DNA from: Saccharopolyspora gloriosae
Lineage (GTDB): Bacteria; Actinomycetota; Actinomycetes; Mycobacteriales; Pseudonocardiaceae
NCBI RefSeq assembly: GCF_014203325.1
Contig: NZ_JACHIV010000001.1
Span: forward strand, 3,225,501-3,289,500
Length of the DNA stretch: 64,000 nucleotides
Direction: 5' to 3'
Part shown: positions 8,371 to 16,866 of the stretch, one piece after another
How positions within the stretch are numbered: the first letter of the stretch is position 1
Layout of the letters: every line of letters begins with the position of its first letter
The notes under the pieces: generated by a model
Told to the model about the DNA's origin: nothing
The model's input: only the letters and a program-made list of their open reading frames with translations
Database searches by the model: none
Program-made: the position numbers and the translations under genes

Positions 8371-10607
8371 TGAGCCAGGGCAGCGATCACGTCGAGCAGA
8401 TCGACGAGCACTTCCTGTCGGCGGTGCAGGCGCTCACCGGTCCCCCCGCCGGAGCGGGACCGCCGCGTCCCGACGTCGCGGGCGCACCGGGTGCGAGCTC
8501 GGCGCCGCAGTTGCTGGCACTGTTCGACGCGCAAGCGGGCAGCAGGCACCTGGACTTCGCCGCGCGCGAGTTGGGTCGCCGCAAGCTCGGCTACTACAGC
8601 ATCGGTTCCTCCGGCCACGAGTCGAACGCGGCGGTGGCCGCGGCCCTGCGCCCCACCGATCCGGCGCTGCTGCACTACCGCTCCGGCGGGTTCTACCTGC
8701 GCCGGGCGCACCAGGTACCGGGCCGGGACCCGGTGCGCGACGTACTGCTCGGCGTGGTCGCCTCGGCCGAGGAACCGATCTCCGCGGGAAGGCACAAGGT
8801 GTTCGGGCACGGCGAGCTCGGGATCATCCCGCAGACCTCCACCATCGCCTCCCACCTGCCTCGGGCGATGGGGCTGGCCTTCTCGGTGGGCCGCGCCGAA
8901 CGGCTGGACGTCACGTCCGAGTGGCCCGCCGACGCGGTCGTGGTGAGCAGCTTCGGCGACGCCTCGGCGAACCACTCCACCGCGCTCGGCGCGATCAACG
9001 CCGCCGCGCACTGCGCGCACCAGGGCTTGCCGATGCCGCTGCTGCTGGTCTGCGAGGACAACGGGCTCGGCATCAGCGTGCGCACCCCGCCGGAGTGGGT
9101 GGCCTCGGCGCACTCCCGCCACCCGGGGATCCGCTATTCCGCAGTGGACGGTGCCGATCCCGCTCAGTGCTTGGAAACGGCGGCGGAGCTGGCGGAGTGG
9201 GTGCGCGAGCACCGCAGGCCCGCGCTGCTGCACCTGCGCACCGTCCGCCTGATGGGGCACGCGGGGTCCGATGTGGAATCCGGGTACCGGACGCGGTCGG
9301 AGATCCTCGCCGACTACGACCGGGACCCGCTGCTGGCCACCGCCGCCGCACTGATCCACCGCGGCGTCCGCTCCCCCGCCGAGGTCCTCGACCGATACGA
9401 GTCGTGGCGCGCCGAGGTCGCTCGGATCGCCGAAGAAGTGCTGTCCCGCCCCAAGCTCGCCGACCGGGCCGAGGTGATGGCCGCCATCGCCCCCGCCGAT
9501 CCCGGCGCGGTGCGAGACCGGGCGGCCCACCGGACCGCGCAGCGCGCACGGCACTTCGGTGAGAACGCACCGGAATCGGCCGGACCGCTCACCCTGGCCG
9601 AGTCGATCAACCGCGGCCTGGCCGACGCGCTGGCCACCGATCCGGGCACGCTGGTCTTCGGCGAGGACGTGGCGGGCAAGGGCGGGGTCTACGGGGTGAC
9701 GCGGGGCTTGCGCCGCGCGTTCGGCGGCCTCCGCGTGTTCGACACGCTGCTCGACGAGCAGAGCATCCTCGGCACCGCGCTCGGCGCGGGCCTCGCCGGG
9801 ATGGTGCCGGTTCCGGAGATCCAGTACCTGGCCTACCTGCACAACGCGGCCGACCAGTTGCGCGGCGAGGCCGCCACTCTCGGGTTCTTCTCCAACGGCC
9901 GGTTCCGCAATCCGATGGTGGTGCGCATCGCGGGTTACGGCTACCAGAAGGGCTTCGGCGGGCACTTCCACAACGACAACTCGGTGGCGGCGCTGCGCGA
10001 CATCCCCGGCCTGGTGGTCGCCTCCCCGTCCTGCCCGGACGACGCCGCCGCGATGCTGCGCACCTGCATCGCCGCGGCGCGGGTGGACGGCCGGGTGTGC
10101 GCGTTCCTGGAACCCATCGCGCTCTACCACGAGCGGGATCTCCACGAGCCGGGCGACAACGCGTGGCTCGCCCGCTACCCGGCGCCCGGCGACGGGCACG
10201 TGCCGATCGGCAGCGCCCGCACGCACGGCAGCGGCGACGAGTTGACCTTGGTGACCTTCGGCAACGGCGTGCCGCGCTGCCTGCGGGTCGCGCGGCGGTT
10301 GGAGCGCGAAGGTGTCGGTGTCCGCGTGCTGGACCTGCGCTGGCTGAGTCCGCTGCCCACCGAGGACCTGCTCACCGCGGCGATGGCGACCGGGCGGGTG
10401 CTGGTGGCCGACGAGACGAGGCGCTCCGGGGGCGTGTCCGAACCGGTGGTGACGGCACTGGTGGACGCCGGTTTCACGGGCTCGATCGCGCGGGTCACCA
10501 GTGCGGACAGCTTCATCCCGCTCGGGGGCGCGGCCCAGCACGTGCTGCTGAGCGAGGATTCCATCGAGGGTGCCGCCCGTGACCTCCTCCGCCGAAGCAC
10601 GAGGTGA
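8370..10607 (+). CDS. Two-oxoacid dehydrogenase E1, alpha and beta subunits fused
   Basis: A 745-aa single chain. Residues ~45-380 match the E1 alpha subunit, with the thiamine-diphosphate motif from FGDASANHS (about 195) to CEDNGLGIS (about 229-236). Residues ~395-745 match the transketolase-like beta subunit (LVFGEDVAGKGGVYGVTRGL, GFGGHFHNDNS, DLRWLSPLP). Most bacteria encode these as two genes, as in BkdA/BkdB and PdhA/PdhB. The enzyme decarboxylates a 2-oxoacid and passes the acyl group to a lipoyl E2, but no E2 or E3 gene is present here, so it must borrow them. Start ATG overlaps the LysR stop. Likely substrates are branched-chain or other amino-acid-derived oxoacids. Confidence 0.85.
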   Translation: MSQGSDHVEQIDEHFLSAVQALTGPPAGAGPPRPDVAGAPGASSAPQLLALFDAQAGSRHLDFAARELGRRKLGYYSIGSSGHESNAAVAAALRPTDPALLHYRSGGFYLRRAHQVPGRDPVRDVLLGVVASAEEPISAGRHKVFGHGELGIIPQTSTIASHLPRAMGLAFSVGRAERLDVTSEWPADAVVVSSFGDASANHSTALGAINAAAHCAHQGLPMPLLLVCEDNGLGISVRTPPEWVASAHSRHPGIRYSAVDGADPAQCLETAAELAEWVREHRRPALLHLRTVRLMGHAGSDVESGYRTRSEILADYDRDPLLATAAALIHRGVRSPAEVLDRYESWRAEVARIAEEVLSRPKLADRAEVMAAIAPADPGAVRDRAAHRTAQRARHFGENAPESAGPLTLAESINRGLADALATDPGTLVFGEDVAGKGGVYGVTRGLRRAFGGLRVFDTLLDEQSILGTALGAGLAGMVPVPEIQYLAYLHNAADQLRGEAATLGFFSNGRFRNPMVVRIAGYGYQKGFGGHFHNDNSVAALRDIPGLVVASPSCPDDAAAMLRTCIAAARVDGRVCAFLEPIALYHERDLHEPGDNAWLARYPAPGDGHVPIGSARTHGSGDELTLVTFGNGVPRCLRVARRLEREGVGVRVLDLRWLSPLPTEDLLTAAMATGRVLVADETRRSGGVSEPVVTALVDAGFTGSIARVTSADSFIPLGGAAQHVLLSEDSIEGAARDLLRRSTR

Positions 10608-10611
10608 CCGC

Positions 10612-10665
10612 ATGGACCACGACGCCCCGCCGCAACGACCGCCGCACGAGCGGGCCATCGGATGA
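10612..10665 (+). CDS. Possible 17-codon coupling mini-ORF
   Basis: ATG at 10612 has GAGG 7 nt upstream, overlapping the E1 stop, and reads 17 codons to a TGA at 10663-10665. That TGA overlaps the acetyltransferase ATG (ATGA). The peptide (MDHDAPPQRPPHERAIG) has no recognisable domain. It may serve only to pass ribosomes from the E1 gene to the acetyltransferase gene, which has no clear ribosome site of its own. This is an inference. Confidence 0.3.
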   Translation: MDHDAPPQRPPHERAIG

Positions 10666-11207
10666 TCAGCTGGCGCACGCTGACCGAGCAGGACTTCCCG
10701 CTGCTGGGGAGCTGGCTCGCGCAACCGCACGTGGCCCGGTGGTGGCACCACGAGAGCTCCGCCGCGGCGGTCGCGCGCGATTTCGGGGCGGCGGCGCGCG
10801 GCGAGGAGCCGTCGGACGACCTGCTCGTGTTCCTCGACGGGCGGCCGGTGGGCTTGCTGCAACGCAGCAGGTACGGCGACTACCCGGAGCACGCGGCCGA
10901 GCTCGCACCGATCATCGAGGTTCCGGCGGAGGCGGTGTGCCTCGACTACTTCATCGGCGATCCGCGGCTGATCGGTGCCGGGCTGGGCACCCGCGTGATC
11001 CGGTCGATCGTCGAGGCGACCTGGCACGACTACCCGGAGGCGCCGTCGATCGTGGTGCCCGTGTCCGCCGCCAACCGGGCGTCCTGGCGTGCACTGGAGA
11101 AAGCGGGCCTGCGCCGCGTCGCCGAGGGCGAGATGACCCCGGACAACCCGCTCGACGACCGGGACCACTACGTCTACGAGGCGGTCCGCCCACCGGCCGG
11201 ATTCTGA
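10662..11207 (+). CDS. GNAT acetyltransferase, AAC(6')-like
   Basis: A 181-aa GNAT-fold N-acetyltransferase. LDYFIGDPRLIGAGLGTRVI contains the acetyl-CoA pyrophosphate loop (R/Q-x-x-G-x-G/A), followed by VSAANRASWRALEKAGLRRV, the usual alpha4 segment. The overall pattern (ARWWHH near the N-terminus, DNPLDDRDHYVY near the end) resembles the aminoglycoside 6'-acetyltransferase/siderophore acetyltransferase branch. An acyl donor other than acetyl-CoA and a non-antibiotic substrate are equally possible. It is the last gene of the plus-strand catabolic run and converges on the FAD oxidase. Confidence 0.75.
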   Translation: MISWRTLTEQDFPLLGSWLAQPHVARWWHHESSAAAVARDFGAAARGEEPSDDLLVFLDGRPVGLLQRSRYGDYPEHAAELAPIIEVPAEAVCLDYFIGDPRLIGAGLGTRVIRSIVEATWHDYPEAPSIVVPVSAANRASWRALEKAGLRRVAEGEMTPDNPLDDRDHYVYEAVRPPAGF

Positions 11208-11352
11208 CCGTCAACCGCGTTGGCCACGGAGGAGGAAGGGCCGACGACGCACTCCCCTGCGCCGCCGGCACTCGCCATGCTAAGCGCCGATTCCACTCGG
11301 ATCATGTTGTTCATGAGGCGCTGACCTGCGACTTGATCCTGTCGCAGCGCGC

Positions 11353-12747
11353 TCAGCGGGTGGGCTCGCCGAAGACCTTCCCCGGGTTGAAGATCCCGGC
11401 GGGGTCGAGCCCGTTCTTCACCGCGTGGTGCATGCCCACGACGGTGGGCCCGAGTTCGTCGTGCAGGCCCGCCCGCTTGAGCAGGCCGATGCCGTGTTCG
11501 CCGCTGACCGTGCCGCCCAGCGCGATGGCGTCGGCGACGATGTCGTCGAACGCGCGCTGCGCCCGTTCCCGGGCGGCGTCGTCCCCGGCCGGGGTGATGA
11601 TCAGCGGGTGCAGGTTGCCGTCGCCCGCGTGCGCGATGTTCGCGATCAACGTGTCGTGGCGGACCGCGGCGGCCTCGACCTTCGCGAGCATGTCCGGCAC
11701 CAGCGCTCGCGGCACGCACACGTCCTCGGTCAGCAGCGGGCCGAGCCGCTCCAGGGCCGGGTAGGCCAGTCGGCGCGCGGCGAACAGCGCATCGGCCTCG
11801 TGCTGATCGGTGGAGGCCGCGCTGAACGTCGCACCGGCCTTCTCGAAGCATTCGACGAGGGTCGCCACCTCCTGCTCACCGGCTTCGCCGGGAGTGTCGG
11901 AGCGCCCGAGCAGCAGCACCTCGGCTTCGTCGCTGAGCCCCATGTTCTTCCACTCGTCCACCGCGCGCAGGCAGTGCCGGTCGAGCAGTTCCAGCGCGGA
12001 GGGCACCACCCCGGACGCGGCGACGGCGGCGACGGCTTCGCCCGCCGCGACCAGCGAGTCGAAGTAACCGACCACGGTCCGCTCCGGGGCGCGAACGCCG
12101 GGCAGCAATTTGACCGTGATCTCGGTGATCACGCCGAGGGTGCCTTCGGAACCGACGAACAAGCCGCACAGGTCGTAGCCGGTGACGCCCTTCGCGGTGC
12201 GCCGCCCGAGCCGCACGACCTCCCCGTCGCCGACGACCGCTTCCAGCCCGAGGACGTAGTCCCTGGTCACGCCGTACTTCACGCAGCACACGCCACCGGC
12301 GTTGGTGGCGACGTTGCCGCCGATGGTCGACCACGGGGAGCTCGCCGGGTCCGGCGGGTACCAGGCCCCGTGTTCGCGGCAGGCGGCGCGGAAGTCGTCG
12401 TTGATCACTCCCGGCTGGGTGACGGCGAGCTGTTCCCGCGGGTTGATCTCCAGCACCGAGTTCATGTGCTCGAACGAGATCATCACGCACCCGTCGAGGG
12501 CGTTGGCCCCGCCGGACAGGCCGGTGCCCGCGCCGCGCGGCACCACCGGAACCCCCAGCTCGGCGCAGGTGCGCACGACCGCGACGACGTCCTCGGTGCG
12601 CACCGGGCGCACGACGGCGGCCGGGGTGCCGTGCGGGGCCCATTCGGCTTCGTCGTGGGCGTAGCGGCCGACGGAGTCCGGGTCGGTCACCAACAGCTGT
12701 TCCGGTACCCGCGCCCGCAGTGCCGCGAGCGTGTTCTCCGTGTCCAT
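11353..12747 (-). CDS. FAD-linked oxidase, glycolate oxidase GlcD/D-lactate dehydrogenase type
   Basis: A 464-aa protein with a PCMH-type FAD domain (VVPRGAGTGLSGGANA, GGNVATNAGG, GYDLCGLFVGSEGTLGVIT) and the C-terminal domain of the vanillyl-alcohol oxidase superfamily. The latter has NIAHAGDGNLHPL, SGEHGIGLLKR and IFNPGKVF. This layout is that of GlcD and FAD-dependent D-lactate or D-2-hydroxyacid dehydrogenases, which oxidise a 2-hydroxyacid to a 2-oxoacid. No GlcE/GlcF partner genes are nearby, so a stand-alone 2-hydroxyacid dehydrogenase is more likely than a glycolate oxidase complex. ATG at 12747 is preceded by GGAGG at 5-nt spacing. Confidence 0.85.
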   Translation of the reverse strand: MDTENTLAALRARVPEQLLVTDPDSVGRYAHDEAEWAPHGTPAAVVRPVRTEDVVAVVRTCAELGVPVVPRGAGTGLSGGANALDGCVMISFEHMNSVLEINPREQLAVTQPGVINDDFRAACREHGAWYPPDPASSPWSTIGGNVATNAGGVCCVKYGVTRDYVLGLEAVVGDGEVVRLGRRTAKGVTGYDLCGLFVGSEGTLGVITEITVKLLPGVRAPERTVVGYFDSLVAAGEAVAAVAASGVVPSALELLDRHCLRAVDEWKNMGLSDEAEVLLLGRSDTPGEAGEQEVATLVECFEKAGATFSAASTDQHEADALFAARRLAYPALERLGPLLTEDVCVPRALVPDMLAKVEAAAVRHDTLIANIAHAGDGNLHPLIITPAGDDAARERAQRAFDDIVADAIALGGTVSGEHGIGLLKRAGLHDELGPTVVGMHHAVKNGLDPAGIFNPGKVFGEPTR

Positions 12748-12917
12748 CACGCCTCCGTTTCGCCGGTCCGCACCCACGTTAACCCGGTGCCTCGTCGGCA
12801 CCCAGCATCGTTCCGGAAAACGCGATCATGGCTTCCACCACGGATTTCGCGCGCGTTGACGTCCTGTCAGCACCGCCCCACCGAGCGTGTCGACGGCCCC
12901 TCGGGCCGCCCCCGTGG

Positions 12918-13124
12918 TCAGCGCGCCGAGGCGTCGCGCTTGCGACGCCACTGGTCGGAACCGACCAGGACGAGGAACCCGCGCCACCGCTCCCGCGAGA
13001 CGCACAGCCGGGCGCCGTGCGGCTGCTTGGAATCGCGGATCAGCGTCACCCCCGCGCGCCGGGCGACCTCGACGCAGTTGCCCACGGACCCGCTGCGGGT
13101 GCTTCTGTGCCACTCCTCGGACAT
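12918..13124 (-). CDS. DUF397 small protein (orphan)
   Basis: A 68-aa protein matching the DUF397 pattern: an N-terminal W-x-x-S-x-x-S-G-S-x-x-x-N-C-V-E-V core, RDSKQPHG in the middle and the terminal SRERWRGFL. ATG at 13124 has AGGGG 5 nt upstream. DUF397 proteins in Streptomyces relatives are usually paired with an XRE/DUF5753 regulator and are involved in development. This copy has no such partner next to it; the second DUF397 1.3 kb away does. A short hairpin (12894-12908) follows its stop. Confidence 0.75.
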   Translation of the reverse strand: MSEEWHRSTRSGSVGNCVEVARRAGVTLIRDSKQPHGARLCVSRERWRGFLVLVGSDQWRRKRDASAR

Positions 13125-13305
13125 GGCGGCCCCTCTCTCGTGGCGTCGGGGACCCTGTCCATCTTTCTTGTTCCCGGAGCGGTTTCCAGTGGTCAGCTGT
13201 CGTAACGGCCTGCGCCCAACGCGTCGGCGAACCCGCCCGATCGCCACGTTCGCGCGCTGCCCCGTTCGCCCACGAGATGCCTGCCCGAGAGACCGCCGCG
13301 GCGGG

Positions 13306-14307
13306 TCAGGAATTCCGGGAGATCACCTCGTCGATGAGGTCGCCGCCGGGGAAGTCCATCAGCACGACACCGGTGCGGGGAACGTCGTTGCCCGCCAGGT
13401 GTTCCAGCGCGTAGTCGTTGACGCCGCGGGTGCCGCCGGTGCCGCAGGACACGGTCTTCGGGTTGGCGCCCAGGCTCGAACCGCTGGTGAAGTTCCAGAA
13501 CATCTCACCGGAGTCGGCGGAGTTCGTCTCGTCCCAGTGGTCGCGCACGTGGTTCCACTTGTCGTCGATGTCGCCGATCGTGGGCACCTGGTATTCGTCC
13601 TGCACGTAGTCGCCCCAGTTGTCGTTGGTGAACTGGGAGAGGCCGTAGCCGTCGACCAGGCCGCCCTGCGCTTCCTGCAGCGACCCGAGCACGATCTTGC
13701 CGCGGGCGTCGCCGAGCGTCGGCATGCCGTCGGAGGCGGGGTTTTGCAGCCGCCCGCCGTGGGGGTCCTCGTCGGCGTAGCGGTCGAGGATGGTCGCGGT
13801 GTCCTGATCGCTGTTCTCGTCGGTGCAGGACCCGATGTCCCCGGTGCATTCGGCCTTCAACCGCATCAGGATCGTCTCGCCGGGGTGCGCGGCGAGGAAG
13901 GCGTCCGCTTTCGCCAGCACATCGGCGAAGTTGGCGTTCTGGTAGAAGGTGCCGTGGTGGATGGTGAACTGGTTGTCCACCTTGCGGACCCGGATGTCGA
14001 TGGCGCGCACTCCGGCGTCGAGCTGCGCGGTGAGCGTTTCCGCGCTGTCGCCGTGGTCCTCCTGGGTCTGCGTGATGTCCCCACCGTGCAGCGACAACGT
14101 GTCGTGGGTGCCGGGGATGGACAGCGCGGCGAGGCTGGTGTCGTCGGGCAGCCCGCCCATCCAGTCCGGGTTGGCGGCCTCGGTGAGGCTTTCGCAGTAG
14201 GCCGTCGCGGCGTGCGCGGTCCCGGCGGGAACGAGGGTGACCGCCAGGGCCGCGGCGAACGCGGCGGCGATCCGGGCGGTGGACGAGGCGACTCCGGTCA
14301 TGCGCAC
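13306..14307 (-). CDS. Secreted PI-PLC X-domain phospholipase
   Basis: A 333-aa protein with a clear Sec signal peptide (cleavage likely after AHA, about residue 33). It then has a phosphatidylinositol-specific phospholipase C X domain: IPGTHDT with the first catalytic His (about 68), AIDIRVRK, and TIHHGTFYQ with the second catalytic His (about 118). It would cleave phosphoinositides or GPI-type lipids outside the cell, with general acid/base histidines and no need for calcium. The GTG start has GGAG 5 nt before it. It sits between the two DUF397 genes, with no obvious functional link. Confidence 0.85.
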   Translation of the reverse strand: MRMTGVASSTARIAAAFAAALAVTLVPAGTAHAATAYCESLTEAANPDWMGGLPDDTSLAALSIPGTHDTLSLHGGDITQTQEDHGDSAETLTAQLDAGVRAIDIRVRKVDNQFTIHHGTFYQNANFADVLAKADAFLAAHPGETILMRLKAECTGDIGSCTDENSDQDTATILDRYADEDPHGGRLQNPASDGMPTLGDARGKIVLGSLQEAQGGLVDGYGLSQFTNDNWGDYVQDEYQVPTIGDIDDKWNHVRDHWDETNSADSGEMFWNFTSGSSLGANPKTVSCGTGGTRGVNDYALEHLAGNDVPRTGVVLMDFPGGDLIDEVISRNS

Positions 14308-14384
14308 ATGATCTCCACCCGCAGGTCACGACCAGGCCACCCTGGCGTGATCCCGCCAGCATCGGAGTTCCCAGGCTTCGGAAC

Positions 14385-14428
14385 CCGGTCCCGCTCCGGC
14401 CTTGTCCTCACAGCCGAGGCGGGACCGG
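14385..14428 (-). terminator. Hairpin after the DUF397 gene
   Basis: A perfect 10-bp stem (CCGGTCCCGC with GCGGGACCGG) around a 24-nt loop, starting 12 bp after the DUF397 stop on the minus strand. Confidence 0.45.
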
Positions 14429-14440
14429 CGTGGGGCGAGA

Positions 14441-14629
14441 TCAGCCTTCGTAGCGGCCGGAGGTCACGGCGCCCAGGAAGCTCCCCCACCGTTCGCGCGA
14501 GACCCGCAGCCGACCGTCGCGCGGTGCTTTCGAGTCCCGGACGGCCACCTCTCCCGTCAAGACGGCCACCTCCACGCAATCACCGTTCGATCCGCTGTAG
14601 GTGCTCTTCTTCCACCGGTGCACACTCAT
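14441..14629 (-). CDS. DUF397 small protein paired with XRE regulator
   Basis: A 62-aa DUF397 protein (STYSGSNGDCVEVAV, VRDSKAPRDG, SRERWGSFL). Its first ~50 bases overlap the 3' end of the upstream XRE/DUF5753 gene in a different frame, which is a tight coupling arrangement. The pairing of an XRE regulator with a DUF397 protein is common in filamentous actinomycetes (whiJ-like loci), where the small protein is thought to modulate the regulator. It is more acidic than the orphan DUF397 at 12918-13124. Confidence 0.8.
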   Translation of the reverse strand: MSVHRWKKSTYSGSNGDCVEVAVLTGEVAVRDSKAPRDGRLRVSRERWGSFLGAVTSGRYEG

Positions 14630-15455
14630 CGGACAGCTCCTTCTTGATCGACTCGATCAGCTCAGCGGACTGATCACCGGTCAACACGACATCTTCGAGT
14701 TCGGCCAGGCCATCGGTAAAGGGCTCCACGTCCTGCGGACGAGTCAAGAAGAGTCCGACACGGCGGGCCTCGATGTAGACGTGCGGAGCTCGGTCCGGAA
14801 AGGCCAACATCATGAACGGCCCGTCGAGGCCCGGATGAGCCCCGGCGCTCCTGGGGATGATTCGGATGCTCACGTTCGGCCTGGTGCTCACCCGAAGCAA
14901 ATGCCCGAGTTGGCCGCGCATGACATCCGGGCCACCGATGAGCCTGCTCAGCACGAGTTCGTCCATGAGCACCGTGACTTCCGGCGCATCGGGCCGCGTC
15001 AACAACGCCTGACGTGCGAGCCGAGCGGCGAGCAACCATTCCTGTTCGGCTCCGGATCCGATGACGGCACGCGCGTATTCCTGGGTCTGGAATAACCCGG
15101 GCACAAGGCTCATCGCAACACTCGTGATCTCCGAGGCTTTCGTTTCCAAGGCGACGAGGCTGGTGATCTGCTGTGCGGTGGCGGGCCCGGTGGCCAGCCA
15201 CGCCGTGCTCGCGTCCGTGCCGTCGACCTGCTCGACCATCTGGTCCCGCCGCCTGCCGGTGATTCCGTAGACGGCGCACAGCGCGATGACCTCCTCCGGC
15301 TCCGGGACTCGCGTGCCCAGTTCGGTGCGCGCGACCGAGGTGTGCGAGACACCGATCCGCTCGGCCACCGATCGGGTGGACATCCGGCATTGCTCGCGGG
15401 CTTTGCGGAGATCCGCTCCGAGCCCCATCTGACGCACCTTGCTGCGCTGCCGCAC
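14580..15455 (-). CDS. XRE-family regulator with DUF5753 domain (WhiJ-like)
   Basis: A 291-aa protein with an N-terminal Cro/C1 helix-turn-helix (MSTRSVAERIGVSHTSVART within residues ~20-50). A DUF5753-type C-terminal domain follows, with LVPGLFQTQEYARA, RLARQALL and the region up to LIESIKKEL. The GTG at 15455 follows GGAGGT with 6-nt spacing; upstream in-frame ATGs would add a Cys-rich leader of no obvious meaning. It overlaps its DUF397 partner at the 3' end and is divergent from a 74-aa protein gene. The intervening region holds an ACAATTGT palindrome that could be its operator. Confidence 0.82.
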   Translation of the reverse strand: MRQRSKVRQMGLGADLRKAREQCRMSTRSVAERIGVSHTSVARTELGTRVPEPEEVIALCAVYGITGRRRDQMVEQVDGTDASTAWLATGPATAQQITSLVALETKASEITSVAMSLVPGLFQTQEYARAVIGSGAEQEWLLAARLARQALLTRPDAPEVTVLMDELVLSRLIGGPDVMRGQLGHLLRVSTRPNVSIRIIPRSAGAHPGLDGPFMMLAFPDRAPHVYIEARRVGLFLTRPQDVEPFTDGLAELEDVVLTGDQSAELIESIKKELSDECAPVEEEHLQRIER

Positions 15456-15610
15456 CCACCGACCTCCGAACATGCGAGAACAATTGTCACAGAATCCGTT
15501 ACACGCGTTCCACATCAATTCTCAGTCGCCTTTGTAACCGCTTGCTGTTCCGAGAGGAAGCCTTCTAGCCTCCGCTTCACGCAATCGGTTGATCACGAAC
15601 TGGAGGAATC

Positions 15611-15835
15611 ATGCGGCAAGAAGGCTGGCGCATTCCCGCGGGAGCGAACCCGGCGACGGGTGAAGTGGTGCTGGGGGTGGCGACGCCGCAGAGCGTGGCG
15701 ATCCGGCAGGGGGATTCGGTGCTCGAACTGACCACCGAGCAGCTCGGCGAGCTCAGCGATCGGATCTTCTACCTGCACGAACTGCTGCGGATCGACCTCT
15801 CCGACATCGCGGAGGGACTGCAACCGAGCTGGTGA
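15611..15835 (+). CDS. Hypothetical 74-aa protein
   Basis: ATG at 15611 has GGAGGA at good spacing. The protein starts MRQEGWRIPAGANPATGEVV and ends in an amphipathic helix (LTTEQLGELSDRIFYLHELLR) followed by a short acidic tail. I recognise no domain. It is divergent from the WhiJ-like regulator across ~155 bp and may be one of its targets. It ends just before the homocysteine methyltransferase unit. Confidence 0.6.
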   Translation: MRQEGWRIPAGANPATGEVVLGVATPQSVAIRQGDSVLELTTEQLGELSDRIFYLHELLRIDLSDIAEGLQPSW

Positions 15836-15900
15836 TCGCGCGGCGGTCCGGGTCGGTCGACGGCGTGAGCGAGTGTCCGGGAGGGATTACCGTTCGGGGT

Positions 15901-16842
15901 ATGAGCATCGCGGCGCAGGACCTCTTCCGGGACGGTCCGCGCATCCTGGACGGCGGGCTGGCCACGGAGTTGGAGGCGCGCGGCGGGGATCTCTCCGGCG
16001 GGCTGTGGTCGGCCCGGTACCTGCTGGAGGCACCGGAGAAGATCGTCGGCGCGCACGAGGCGTTCTTCGCGGCGGGGGCGGACGTGGCGAAGTCCGCCGG
16101 GTACCAGGCGAGCTTCGAAGGGTTCGCCGCGCACGGGGTCGGCCGCGAGCAGGCGGCCGAACTGATGCGCCGCAGCGTCGAACTCGCAGGGGAGGCGGCG
16201 CACCTGGCTCCGGTGCGGGACCAGGTCTCCAAGACCGGGGCGCATCGCACCGGGCGGCTCGTCGCCGCCTCCGTCGGGCCGTACGGCGCGATGCTCGCGG
16301 ACGGTTCGGAGTACCGCGGGCGCTACGGGCTCGGCCACCGCGAGCTCGTCGCGTTCCACCGGCCCCGGATGGAGGCGTTCGCGGCGGCCGAGCCGGACCT
16401 GTTCGCGCTGGAGACCGTTCCCGACGTGGACGAGGCCGCCGCGCTGCTCGACGCGCTCGACGGGCTCGGCGTTCCCGCCTGGTTGTCGTACACGATCTCC
16501 GGTGGGCGCACCCGGGCCGGGCAACCGCTGGCGGAGGCGTTCGCCGTGGCCGCCGGCCGGGACGACGTGCTGGCCGTCGGGATCAACTGCTGCTCCCCCG
16601 CCGACGCGACGCGCGCCGTGCCGATAGCGCGGGAGGTCAGCGGCAAACCGGTGGTGGTGTATCCGAACAGCGGTGAGGGCTGGGACGCCGAGCACCAGCT
16701 GTGGACCGGCCGCTCCGGTTTCGACGCCGCCCACGTCACCGGCTGGATCGCCGACGGCGCCCAGCTCGTCGGCGGCTGCTGCCGAGTCACCCCCGCCGAC
16801 ATCGCCGAGGTCGCAGCCCACCTCCACCCCCGACCCCAGTAA
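15901..16842 (+). CDS. mmuM: Homocysteine S-methyltransferase
   Basis: A 313-aa protein with the homocysteine-binding (betaine/Hcy methyltransferase) fold: DGGLATELEARG at the N-terminus, and the zinc ligands GINCC (about residue 240) and VGGCC (about 295). It transfers a methyl group from S-methylmethionine or SAM to homocysteine. The length matches E. coli MmuM. It converges on the methyl-cycle operon, only ~350 bp from metF, so it offers a second, cobalamin-independent route back to methionine. The start ATG has a weak ribosome site; the next gene start on the same strand is far away. Confidence 0.82.
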   Translation: MSIAAQDLFRDGPRILDGGLATELEARGGDLSGGLWSARYLLEAPEKIVGAHEAFFAAGADVAKSAGYQASFEGFAAHGVGREQAAELMRRSVELAGEAAHLAPVRDQVSKTGAHRTGRLVAASVGPYGAMLADGSEYRGRYGLGHRELVAFHRPRMEAFAAAEPDLFALETVPDVDEAAALLDALDGLGVPAWLSYTISGGRTRAGQPLAEAFAVAAGRDDVLAVGINCCSPADATRAVPIAREVSGKPVVVYPNSGEGWDAEHQLWTGRSGFDAAHVTGWIADGAQLVGGCCRVTPADIAEVAAHLHPRPQ

Positions 16843-16866
16843 CCCCCACCTCACCGAAGAGCCTGC

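Noticed and set aside
8001-14673. Other 1000-codon frames opposite or across the E1, FAD oxidase and PI-PLC genes
   Set aside because: Same cause: stop codons are rare in antisense frames of GC-rich genes. No domain or ribosome site, and they cross true gene borders.
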